DNA of 64,000 bases, taken from positions 62,001 through 126,000 of the forward strand of contig NZ_LR134283.1 in NCBI RefSeq assembly GCF_900636475.1, written 5' to 3'. Origin of the DNA: Streptococcus anginosus. GTDB taxonomy: Bacteria > Bacillota > Bacilli > Lactobacillales > Streptococcaceae. Below, piece by piece: positions 16,300 through 24,562 of the stretch (position 1 is its first letter; each line of letters opens with the position of its first letter). A program made the translations under genes and the position numbers. The notes beneath the pieces are model-generated. The model was not told where the DNA came from. It worked only from the letters and a program-made list of their open reading frames with translations, and searched no databases.

Positions 16300-16861
16300 T
16301 AAACAGCTAAGAGCTCTAAAAAGAGAAAATAAAGCTTTGAAAAGGCAATTATCCTACTTTGAAGAGTTCAATCAGAATGACCGAAAGCTACTATATTGTC
16401 AGGCTGTAAAAGGCATCTATATGTTTGCGAGTGTGTCTTATTCTCTTGATCATCTAAAACGGATTAATCGTTTGGAGTTTAAGGTAAATGACACCTTTAA
16501 GCATAGTCGTAAAGACCGATTGAATTTCTTAAACGTGGAAGCTTATTATAGTGATGAAGGGGATCATAAACTGGGGACATTGAACCATCTAGTGATTAGA
16601 GATTTTGTCATAAGGATCCCTAATAAAGGATATGGTAGTTTTTTGTTACGGGAGGCACTTTATCATATTAGTCAATTATTTGGAGAAAACGTGAGGATTA
16701 TAGGTGAGCTATCATTTGTCGATGAAAAAGACCCAGAAAATCATCAACGTAGAGACCATGTTTACCAAAAGTTTGGTTTCGATCTAAAAGACAACAGTAT
16801 TCATATGAATACGATCCCCTTAGAAATCCTTACTAAGGAGAGAGAAAAGAACAATAAGTGA
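16235..16861 (+). CDS. GNAT-fold-like protein with N-terminal coiled coil
   Basis: 208 residues starting at TTG 16235 behind AAAGGAGAG. Residues 5-45 form a coiled coil (YDKQLRALKRENKALKRQL). The C-terminal part looks like an acetyltransferase: HLVIRDFVIRIPNKGYGSFL resembles acetyl-CoA-binding motif A (xxGxG, with Pro in place of the usual Arg/Gln) and VYQKFGF resembles motif B. If real, it may modify a transfer protein or small molecule, or be a scaffolding relic. It overlaps the previous gene by 65 bp and is followed by a terminator. Confidence 0.65.
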   Translation: MSAIFKTKKKLAEAYSMITAYDKQLRALKRENKALKRQLSYFEEFNQNDRKLLYCQAVKGIYMFASVSYSLDHLKRINRLEFKVNDTFKHSRKDRLNFLNVEAYYSDEGDHKLGTLNHLVIRDFVIRIPNKGYGSFLLREALYHISQLFGENVRIIGELSFVDEKDPENHQRRDHVYQKFGFDLKDNSIHMNTIPLEILTKEREKNNK

Positions 16862-16890
16862 AAAACAGTTCAATATGAGCTGTTTTTTTA
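16861..16890 (+). terminator. Second terminator inside the transfer operon
   Basis: AAAAACAGTTCA / TGAGCTGTTTTT, a 12-bp stem with one G-T pair and a 3-nt loop, running into T's. It overlaps the stop codon of the GNAT-like gene and precedes the VirB3/VirB4 genes. Confidence 0.85.
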
Positions 16891-16932
16891 ATGGAACATA
16901 TAGCTAAAAAATAACTAACAGAAAGGAGAGAT

Positions 16933-17286
16933 ATGAATAAATTAGGTTCTGAATTTTTCAAAGCGATTGATCAATTTGAACGGGGAATTATCGGAGGAGC
17001 GACTTGGCGACAAGTTGTGATGGTGGTAGGAATTGTTTTTGGTGTGTTACTTGCGACTGTTATTTCACTGTTGAAGTTACCAAGCCTCCTATTTTACCTC
17101 TCACTAGCTTTAACAGTCCCCCCAGCTTTTGTTTATGGGATTAAGAAAGATGAACAAATCAAAGAAGTGATTACCTTTAAGCTCAAAGTACAAGAGCGAG
17201 CTTACCAAACAGAATATGAAAGTGAGGAAAACCATGGTACGTTTATTCCCGAAAAGGGTATCCATGAATGGAACGACTTTAACTAA
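16933..17286 (+). CDS. PrgI/TcpE-type (VirB3-like) membrane protein
   Basis: 117 residues with two adjacent hydrophobic helices (about 27-45 and 48-70) after a short cytosolic N-terminus, then a charged tail with KLKVQERAYQTE. Size, topology and location just before the VirB4 ATPase are those of PrgI/TcpE proteins, the VirB3 counterparts that recruit the ATPase to the membrane. AGAAAGGAGAG precedes the ATG. Its 3' end overlaps the virB4 start by 53 bp. Confidence 0.82.
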   Translation: MNKLGSEFFKAIDQFERGIIGGATWRQVVMVVGIVFGVLLATVISLLKLPSLLFYLSLALTVPPAFVYGIKKDEQIKEVITFKLKVQERAYQTEYESEENHGTFIPEKGIHEWNDFN

Positions 17287-19624
17287 AGCAGAAAAAGAAC
17301 GAGCCAAGCAGCTCCAAAAAGCATTAAAAGCCAGTACGCAAAATACCATAAAGTATACGTCTTTATTTGAAGACGGTCTCATGCATATTGTTGATGAAGA
17401 CTATTCCAAGACCTGGCAATTAGGGGATGCTAATTACATTACAGGAAGTGAGGATGAGAAGCTAGATATTATTGACTATTATGTTGAGGCTCTCAATGGT
17501 TTAGACAGCGATAATACCTATCAGTTGACGATTCTCAATCGTCCCGTTCCCTCAACCCTCTTAGATCAGATTACTTATGATTTAGAGGGTGATGATCGCG
17601 ATATTTTTCGTCAAGAATATAATGCAATGATTCGCTCTCGTTTTGCGACGGATCAGAATAATTTTCAGGTTGAAAAATTTGTGACGGTTTCAACGACTTC
17701 TCGAGATCGTAAACAAGCTTACCGAAAGCTAAACGATGTTGCTAATCATTTTTCAAAACAATTCCAAATTGTAGACATCCCTTTTCATGCACTAGATGGA
17801 ACGAAACGTCTTAATATTTTTGCGGATCTATTACGAGGCAATCCCTATCTCAATGTTGATTATAAAGATGTGAGAATATCTGGTCTTCTAACCAAATCCT
17901 TTATCGCTCCTGGTCGTCTTTGGTTTCAACCAGATCAGTTTATGATGGATAAAAAATATTGTAAGATTTTCTTTGCCAGAACGTTTCCAGCTTTTCTGAA
18001 TGATCGTTTGATTAAATCTCTAACCGATATTGGGATTGAGCTGGCCATTTCTATCCACGCTAAGCCCTATGATGTTGCTGAAGCTGTAAAAAAAGTCAAT
18101 ACCGCTGAAGCAGGGGTTAAGATGGATATGGTAAAGTCTCAGGTTGCTGCAGCACAAAAAGGAGTATCCGGCAATTTAGCTGTATCTAGCGTGGCTCAAG
18201 ATACAGCAGAAGAAGCTGAAAAATGGAAAACGGAAATCAATGACAATGACCAGAAGATGTTTTCTGGCGTTTTTCTAGTTATGGTAAAGGCAGATACCGC
18301 TGAAGAATTAGCGGATTACACCAGCCGAATTAAACAAGCGGGTCGTAAACATGTCATTGAGTTTGAAGAAACTTACTACCATCAAGAAGAAGCCTTGAAT
18401 AGCCTGTTACCTATTGGGAAGACATATATTGACGTTAAACGTCGCTTTATGCGAGATATGACGACAACCAATATCGCAACGCAGATTCCTTTTACCAATA
18501 CAGACCTCCAATCTCACAGCCCTCTAGCGAACTATTACGGTCAGAATCAAATTTCCAATAACATTATTACCCTTGACCGTCAACGAGACCTAGAAACTGC
18601 TTCAGGTGTGATTTTAGGATCTTCTGGTTCTGGGAAATCTGTCTTTGTCAAAACAAACGAGATTATTCCAGCGATTCTAAGGTTTCCTAATGACCGTGTA
18701 ATTATTGTTGATCCCGAAGAAGAGTATGCAGATATTGGACGGGCTTTTGGGGCTCAAATTATTGATATTTATCCAGGAACCAAGACACACTTTAACCTGA
18801 TGGATATTCCAAATCTTGATAAACTTCGTAAGGAAGATAAAGACTTTGTTGGTCAAAAATCATCTCTTATCATGGGTCTCTTTGAAAATATCCTTCAGGA
18901 AGTGACCGATGATGATGTATCACTGATTGACCGTGTGACTCACCTTTGTTATGAACAAATTACTGACAGAACCCCAACCTTGAAAGATTGGCATGATATC
19001 CTCCTTGAACAACCTGAAGAGGAAGCACAAAGCCTAGCTCTAAAATCGGAATCCTACACTAAAGGATCTCAAGATATTTTTGCTTATGAAACCAATGTCG
19101 ATTTGAATAACCAAGTCGTTATCTTTAATTTAAAGAAATTGTCAGGTAAACTAAAACCTTTTGCTCTTATGGTCATTCAGGATTATATCTGGCAACATGT
19201 CGTTGATCATAAAGATGAGTTTGTGACGCGGGTTTACTTTGATGAAATGCAAAATCAATTCGAAACAGATGATCAAGCTGCTTTCTTTACGAATATGTAT
19301 GCTCGTATCCGTAAATATGGCTCTATTCCAACAGGAATCACTCAAAATGTGGAAACCTTGCTCTCTCGTAAAGAAGGGCGTAACCTACTCTATAATAGTG
19401 AATTTATTGTTCTCTTAAAGCAAAAGAAAACAACCATTCCTTATTTACTAAAGACCATCAATCTAACGGATGCCCTCATTCGCTATATTGAAAAACCCAA
19501 GGCTATCGGAACGGGGCTCATTATTGCAGGTTCAACGACAGTACCTTTTGAAAATCCAATTCCTGAAGACACCGAATTATTCCGCTTAGTCGCAACCGAT
19601 GCTTATAGGAACTTGGAAGACTAA
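17234..19624 (+). CDS. virB4: VirB4-family conjugation ATPase
   Basis: 796 residues from ATG 17234 (GTGAGG upstream); an upstream frame from 17216 is less likely. An N-terminal CagE/TrbE/VirB domain (about 30-400) precedes the ATPase core: Walker A GSSGSGKS near residue 462, then VIIVDPEEEYADIGRAFG, Walker B VYFDEMQNQF near 665, and GSIPTGITQNVETLLS. It powers substrate transfer and pilus-like assembly at the inner face of the membrane. Length is normal for the family. The start overlaps the PrgI-like gene, implying coupled translation. Confidence 0.95.
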   Translation: MVRLFPKRVSMNGTTLTKAEKERAKQLQKALKASTQNTIKYTSLFEDGLMHIVDEDYSKTWQLGDANYITGSEDEKLDIIDYYVEALNGLDSDNTYQLTILNRPVPSTLLDQITYDLEGDDRDIFRQEYNAMIRSRFATDQNNFQVEKFVTVSTTSRDRKQAYRKLNDVANHFSKQFQIVDIPFHALDGTKRLNIFADLLRGNPYLNVDYKDVRISGLLTKSFIAPGRLWFQPDQFMMDKKYCKIFFARTFPAFLNDRLIKSLTDIGIELAISIHAKPYDVAEAVKKVNTAEAGVKMDMVKSQVAAAQKGVSGNLAVSSVAQDTAEEAEKWKTEINDNDQKMFSGVFLVMVKADTAEELADYTSRIKQAGRKHVIEFEETYYHQEEALNSLLPIGKTYIDVKRRFMRDMTTTNIATQIPFTNTDLQSHSPLANYYGQNQISNNIITLDRQRDLETASGVILGSSGSGKSVFVKTNEIIPAILRFPNDRVIIVDPEEEYADIGRAFGAQIIDIYPGTKTHFNLMDIPNLDKLRKEDKDFVGQKSSLIMGLFENILQEVTDDDVSLIDRVTHLCYEQITDRTPTLKDWHDILLEQPEEEAQSLALKSESYTKGSQDIFAYETNVDLNNQVVIFNLKKLSGKLKPFALMVIQDYIWQHVVDHKDEFVTRVYFDEMQNQFETDDQAAFFTNMYARIRKYGSIPTGITQNVETLLSRKEGRNLLYNSEFIVLLKQKKTTIPYLLKTINLTDALIRYIEKPKAIGTGLIIAGSTTVPFENPIPEDTELFRLVATDAYRNLED

Positions 19625-19656
19625 TCGCAAAAACTGTTTAAAGAAAGGAGGTAACG

Positions 19657-22353
19657 GTGGCAGACAAAGATAAAACTCCTAGAAATCGAGTGGTGAGAAA
19701 TCGCCAAATTAAGGAGACTGTTCAACGGCACAATCAATCTTCCGCAAGAAAGGCACAAAAGGCTGCTAAAGCTGATCTAAAAGAAGCGAATGAAGAGCTG
19801 ACAAAGGCAAAAGAAGCTTATGAAAAAGCCCAAGAAGCCTTCAAAGCTGGCAAAATTGATGAAGAAGCTCTAGAGAACGCAAAAGTCAAGTTACGGAAAG
19901 CTCAAGAAAAGCAGAGAATTGCCAAAAAAGTTAAAAAGAAAGTAAAGAAAACCAACCCGACAATTGGGCAAAAGGCAAGACAGACGGGAAGGAAAATCAC
20001 GACAAGAGCTGGTCAAGAATTCCTAGAAGCTGGTTTGTCCCAAGATGATACATTAGCCGATATGGTTAGGATCAACCATCAAGTCAGACAAACCCATGTT
20101 ACGGCTAGACAGGCTGGAAAAGCAACTGGAAAGGGGGCTAAACTAGCCTATCGAGGAGCTAAGGGAACAGTTAAAATAGGTGTAAAAGGAACGAAATATA
20201 CCTATAGAAAAGCAAGAAAAGGCACGCTGAAAGCTACTCAGGCGACAGCTAGGACGGCGTCTAAAGTAGCGCAGTCACTGGTCAGTGTTACTAAGGTAGC
20301 TATTAGTGCAGTCACTGGTTTAATAGCTAACCCTATTACGTGGATTGTGGCAGGCATTATGGGACTGTTATTATTTCTAATCATTTTGATTTCTTCTATC
20401 TTTTCGAGTAATATTGTCCAACAAAACGAGTTTACCCTCAATCAGTCCTGGCTTCATATTTCAAAAGTAGACCGTCAGAAGTCTTCTGATAAGGTGGATT
20501 ATTATACAGACATTGATTCCATCTTGCTCTATATGAATTATCGCTACGGTGGTGAGTGGGAGCCTGATGCCAAATGGAATGATGGTTTTGGTGGGAAGGT
20601 TACGGGCGCTTTAGGCTTTAATCACTTCTCAGATGCTTTAGATGATATTTGGAAGGAAGAAAACCAAGATATTGATAACTTAAAAACCATGGCTGAACTC
20701 TATACCAAGGGAAAAGAGTGGATCAAATTATCTAAGGATGATTTAGAGGAATACAAGGAGATTCTTGATAGCCAAGCCGACACAGGAAAATATTTAGCCT
20801 ACCAAGAATTGGCAAATCCTTTTTATTCATCTTCTGATGAGAAAGCAGAGACAGAGTACCTAACGGTCACAAAACGTTATGGTTATACCACTAAAGAGAC
20901 AATTGATCCGACAACGACTCTCCAAGCGAAAACCGGTCAAAAACTTTATGCAGTGATGGATGGTAAGATTACCATTACCACAAAAGACCTTAAAGGGGAA
21001 GAGACAAAGATAACAAATTTGATTATTGAAGGTAAAGAAGCTCGCTTTATTTATTACAATGTTTCAAATATACGAGTGAAAACAGATGATCCTGTAAGAT
21101 CAGGGCAAGAATTAGCGACTGTTTCAGGAAATACTCAGAAAATTGCTTATGCTAAGAAATATGGGGTGGTAGATGATAAGGACTCTAGTTGGTTAAAGGA
21201 CATTAGAGATAAGGATGTCTCCTACGGTTATACTCAAAAAACAAAGAAAGGGAAGACAAATGTCTGGATACTCGTTAATCCAGGTTTTTATTTTCCTTTT
21301 GTCAAGTATGCTGAGACGACCATTGTCACGCAAAATTCTTCTGAAATGAGCGGGCGAGCAAAACAATTCTATGACCTCGTGAAAAAATATCTTCCCAATG
21401 CGACAGATAATGGAATTGCGGCGATTGCAGGATGTTTTGGAGTGGAATCTAGCATCAATCCCAAACGAGCGGAAGGCGACTATTTGAGTCCTCCAGTTGG
21501 GGCTTCGAGTAGATCTTGGGACGATGAGAGTTGGCTGACTATAGGAGGACCAGCCATTTATGGTGGTGGCTATCCTAATATTATTCATCGAGGGTTGGGA
21601 CTGGGACAGTTTACAGATACTTCAGACGGCGCAAATCGGAATACTTTGTTACGTGAGTTTGCGAAAAGTAGAGGTAAAAAATGGTATAGCTTAGATCTGC
21701 AGGTTGAATTTATGCTGGAAGGAGATAACCCCTATTACATTAATATTTTTAAGCGAATCGCAACTAGCAATGGAGATATAGATAATCTGACATCAGAGTT
21801 CTTAGCTAAGTGGGAAGGTGTCCCAGGCAATAAATTGGCACAACGTCAAGCCATTGCGAAACAAGCTCTTGCTTGGTTCAAGCAACCTAATCTAGCAGGT
21901 GGTGGAGCTTTGGCTTCTTCTTGGAACTTTCCTGAAGAATACCGCTCAAAAGTAGAAAATCCACCGACACAACGAGCAATGACAACACAGGCAGGTTCGG
22001 GTTACTCCGTAGGTCAGTGTACCTGGTATGCTTATAATCGTTTAGTCGAGTTAGGTTCCATCACCGACTTATCAGGAGTCTATGGTTATTTAGGAAATGG
22101 ACAAGATTGGGTTGGCTCTTTAGTGGCTAAAGGTTGGCGTTTTAGTACAGTACCTATCAAGGGAGCAGTTGTTTCTACAGCGGGTGGATTTGATGGAACC
22201 TTTGCTTTGTTTGGTCATGTTGGGATTGTCGAAGCCGTTAATGCGGATGGCTCATTTTTAGTATCTGAATGCAATTATGCGGGAAGACAAGATGCAATAC
22301 ATTTTAGAGTCTGTCAACCGGCACCCTACTATACATTTGCCGTATCGAAATGA
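19657..22353 (+). CDS. VirB1-like cell-wall hydrolase: membrane anchor, LytM-like, lysozyme-like and CHAP domains
   Basis: 898 residues starting at GTG behind AAAGGAGG. The cytosolic N-terminus is very basic and helical (1-220); a membrane helix lies at about 226-252 (ITWIVAGIMGLLLFLIILIS). Outside: a peptidase-M23-like barrel (about 420-550, KTGQKLYAVMDGKITI and VRSGQELATVSGNT) without the metal-binding histidines; a phage tail-tip-type lysozyme domain (about 565-745, catalytic Glu candidate at 597 in FGVESS); and a C-terminal CHAP amidase/endopeptidase with Cys788 (VGQCTWYAYN) and His854 (FGHVGIVEAV). It should open peptidoglycan locally for the conjugation channel. Confidence 0.9.
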   Translation: MADKDKTPRNRVVRNRQIKETVQRHNQSSARKAQKAAKADLKEANEELTKAKEAYEKAQEAFKAGKIDEEALENAKVKLRKAQEKQRIAKKVKKKVKKTNPTIGQKARQTGRKITTRAGQEFLEAGLSQDDTLADMVRINHQVRQTHVTARQAGKATGKGAKLAYRGAKGTVKIGVKGTKYTYRKARKGTLKATQATARTASKVAQSLVSVTKVAISAVTGLIANPITWIVAGIMGLLLFLIILISSIFSSNIVQQNEFTLNQSWLHISKVDRQKSSDKVDYYTDIDSILLYMNYRYGGEWEPDAKWNDGFGGKVTGALGFNHFSDALDDIWKEENQDIDNLKTMAELYTKGKEWIKLSKDDLEEYKEILDSQADTGKYLAYQELANPFYSSSDEKAETEYLTVTKRYGYTTKETIDPTTTLQAKTGQKLYAVMDGKITITTKDLKGEETKITNLIIEGKEARFIYYNVSNIRVKTDDPVRSGQELATVSGNTQKIAYAKKYGVVDDKDSSWLKDIRDKDVSYGYTQKTKKGKTNVWILVNPGFYFPFVKYAETTIVTQNSSEMSGRAKQFYDLVKKYLPNATDNGIAAIAGCFGVESSINPKRAEGDYLSPPVGASSRSWDDESWLTIGGPAIYGGGYPNIIHRGLGLGQFTDTSDGANRNTLLREFAKSRGKKWYSLDLQVEFMLEGDNPYYINIFKRIATSNGDIDNLTSEFLAKWEGVPGNKLAQRQAIAKQALAWFKQPNLAGGGALASSWNFPEEYRSKVENPPTQRAMTTQAGSGYSVGQCTWYAYNRLVELGSITDLSGVYGYLGNGQDWVGSLVAKGWRFSTVPIKGAVVSTAGGFDGTFALFGHVGIVEAVNADGSFLVSECNYAGRQDAIHFRVCQPAPYYTFAVSK

Positions 22354-22374
22354 AATAAAGAAAGGAAATAAAAT

Positions 22375-22986
22375 ATGATAGATATTGTTAAAGTGATGTG
22401 GGTTAAACGGCTAATGAGTATTCTTGTTCTTATTCTCGTTTTTTTCTTAGGACTTGGATTTGGACAAATGGGCAAGTCTTCTCAAACTGAAAATAAACCC
22501 ACGAAAAATACTACACAAAAAGCAAGCACAGAAAAAGAATTGACACAAAAACAGGTCAAAGAGTTCTTAGTGGCCTACTATACGAAGAAAGACTTGGAAG
22601 AAAATCGTAACCGATACAAGGATTATATGACAGAAGGACTTTATAATGCGACTGTTTCTGAAGAAAATAAAGCGCAAAATCAAGCCTACAAAGGCTATGT
22701 GGTTAATTACGAGTTTCAAGATGCTCAAATCTATATTGACAAGATTAACCATCGGGTAATCACTAAAATCACTTATACCAATGATTTACTCAAGAAGAAA
22801 GATAGTACTGAAGGAGCACAGGTTGGGGTGACTAATCATACAACTCTTCAACTAGACTATACCAAGGTCAATGGTAAGTACCTAGTTAACCATATGAGTA
22901 CTCTACTCATAACAGACTCGTCAAATCCGTCAGCGACAAAAGATGCTTATGGAGCGATTGCCCCTTCAGAATCAACGAATGAATAA
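22375..22986 (+). CDS. Membrane-anchored transfer protein, VirB8-like layout
   Basis: 203 residues: one membrane helix (about 13-32, LMSILVLILVFFLGLGFGQM) followed by an extracellular part with a low-complexity linker and an alpha+beta domain (QVKEFLVAYYTKKDLEENRN, later LQLDYTKVNGKYLVNHM). This is like NTF2-fold transfer proteins (TcpC/VirB8) although I see no diagnostic motif. AAAGGAAAT precedes the ATG. Probably a periplasm-facing channel component. Confidence 0.7.
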   Translation: MIDIVKVMWVKRLMSILVLILVFFLGLGFGQMGKSSQTENKPTKNTTQKASTEKELTQKQVKEFLVAYYTKKDLEENRNRYKDYMTEGLYNATVSEENKAQNQAYKGYVVNYEFQDAQIYIDKINHRVITKITYTNDLLKKKDSTEGAQVGVTNHTTLQLDYTKVNGKYLVNHMSTLLITDSSNPSATKDAYGAIAPSESTNE

Positions 22987-23003
22987 TAAAAAAGGAGATA
23001 TCA

Positions 23004-23276
23004 ATGATGAATCAAGATTACGGAAATCAAGAGGCACCTTCAAAAGGACGTCGTCAAAAAACGACGCAAGAACGCCTACAAGATAAATTAAAACAACTGG
23101 CTAAGACGACAGAGAACTTTGAAGCCCTTCAAAAACGTATTAAAGCATTAAAAGATGAGATTGCTATCCTGGAAAGTAAACGCCAACAAGAAATCATGAA
23201 GGAATACGGCGTGGATTTAAAAGATCTGGAAGCAATTTTAGCCACTCACAAAGATGAGTTAGGAGGTGAGGGGTAA
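23004..23276 (+). CDS. Small coiled-coil protein of the transfer operon
   Basis: 90 residues, strongly charged; a predicted coiled coil over about 20-65 (LQDKLKQLAKTTENFEALQK). AAAGGAGAT lies upstream of the ATGATG start. Its TAA overlaps the ATG of the next gene (TAATG), so translation is coupled. Possibly an assembly or relaxosome accessory factor; no family recognised. Confidence 0.7.
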   Translation: MMNQDYGNQEAPSKGRRQKTTQERLQDKLKQLAKTTENFEALQKRIKALKDEIAILESKRQQEIMKEYGVDLKDLEAILATHKDELGGEG

Positions 23277-24046
23277 TGTTTCGCATCCAAAATCAAGCAA
23301 GTGGAAAGGAACAGGATTTTCCTAATCGTGAGGCCTTATTAATTGGTTTAGAAGGTGAGGAAAATCGCTGCTTACAACTTAATATGACAGCTACTTTCCA
23401 TATTTTTCATTATGGCCGACCAGAAGAGATCTTGGAATCAATGGAAGTGACTATTCCGTCTGCCGGCGGTCAAGATGTCAAGGAACTTTTAGGAGACTTT
23501 GGCTTGAAGAAAGAAGAAAGCAAACCCTTCTGGCAACATTTAAAAGGGACAAAAAAATCCGAAACAATTGGAGATAAGTCAAAATATAGGAATTCCCCAA
23601 GACTGCTAAAAGGCCTTATTTGGTTGTTACCACTGATATTATCCTTGTTTAGCCTTTATTTGTCTTCTAAAACACTTCAGTTAATTAAAACACAACCACA
23701 AGAGAAGCAAGTTCAAACCAAACAGGTAGTTATGGATCAAAAAGCAGATGTTTTTTGTCGCTATTTCATTAGTAGCTATTTTTCAAATGCGGATAGTCGT
23801 ACTGATTTTTTATCAAAGAATATCGTTCCTACTGACATTAAAACAGACAAAGCTACTCCAGTTAGTGTTCTTTTAGAAAGTCAACATGTAAATAGTAAGA
23901 CAACGATTGTTACTTATGTGATTAGCCTACGCTATGAAGATCAGAAGATTTCTAGTAAGCGATTAATGTTGACGGTAAAAAAAGATAAGACCGCAAAATA
24001 TAGTTATTTGGTCGTCAAAACTCCTCAGCTAACCCAATATCCTTAA
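23276..24046 (+). CDS. Single-pass membrane protein, possible second VirB8/TcpC-like component
   Basis: 256 residues. A cytosolic N-terminal domain (1-110) is followed by a membrane helix (about 115-135, GLIWLLPLILSLFSLYLSS) and an outer domain (about 150-256) with DVFCRYFISSYFSNADSRTD and a beta-rich end, consistent with an NTF2-like TcpC fold. Start ATG shares one base with the stop of the previous gene; GAGGTGAGGGG upstream is the ribosome binding site. Confidence 0.7.
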   Translation: MFRIQNQASGKEQDFPNREALLIGLEGEENRCLQLNMTATFHIFHYGRPEEILESMEVTIPSAGGQDVKELLGDFGLKKEESKPFWQHLKGTKKSETIGDKSKYRNSPRLLKGLIWLLPLILSLFSLYLSSKTLQLIKTQPQEKQVQTKQVVMDQKADVFCRYFISSYFSNADSRTDFLSKNIVPTDIKTDKATPVSVLLESQHVNSKTTIVTYVISLRYEDQKISSKRLMLTVKKDKTAKYSYLVVKTPQLTQYP

Positions 24047-24070
24047 TACAGAAAGGGAGGAATGAACATA

Positions 24071-24562
24071 ATGGAACAAGAACGTGTGATGGAAAAAGGC
24101 TCTCGAGTTACCTTGGAAACAGGAAAACACTTATTTCAATTTTTTGCTTATACCTTAGAACAAATAGCTAAAAAATATGACGAACGTAAACAAATGGGGG
24201 AACAGTCCTGGAAAGAGTTTAATCAAAGTCCACATTCTAAAATGTTTAGGGAATTTGAAGAGTCTGAAATCAATTTTGATAAGTTGAAAAGGGAACTGAA
24301 CAAATCAGGCGTTCGTTTTCACTTCAAAGATAATAAAGATGGAACAAAGCAAATTTGGTTTGAAGCCATCAATGAAGAAGTTGTTGCAGCTGCGTTACAG
24401 AAGACAGTTAAAGAGATTGTCACAGATCCTAAAGCAGCTAAAGACAAGTATATGAAAAAATCAAATGAATTGACTCCTAAACAACAAATTGACAAAATTA
24501 AACAATCAACGAAATCTACTGGAGAGGCAGTCCAAAATAAGACGAAAGGAAAGAGTATCTAA
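24071..24562 (+). CDS. PcfB-type (DUF3801) relaxosome accessory protein
   Basis: 163 residues from ATG 24071; the alternative ATG 24062 is only 1 bp from GGGAGG, too close for use. Key parts are SGVRFHFKDNKDGTKQIWFE and EEVVAAALQKTVKEIVTDP, which match PcfB/DUF3801 proteins. These help link relaxosome and coupling protein in Gram-positive conjugation, and the gene typically lies just upstream of the VirD4 gene, as here. The stop overlaps the next ATG. Confidence 0.82.
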   Translation: MEQERVMEKGSRVTLETGKHLFQFFAYTLEQIAKKYDERKQMGEQSWKEFNQSPHSKMFREFEESEINFDKLKRELNKSGVRFHFKDNKDGTKQIWFEAINEEVVAAALQKTVKEIVTDPKAAKDKYMKKSNELTPKQQIDKIKQSTKSTGEAVQNKTKGKSI

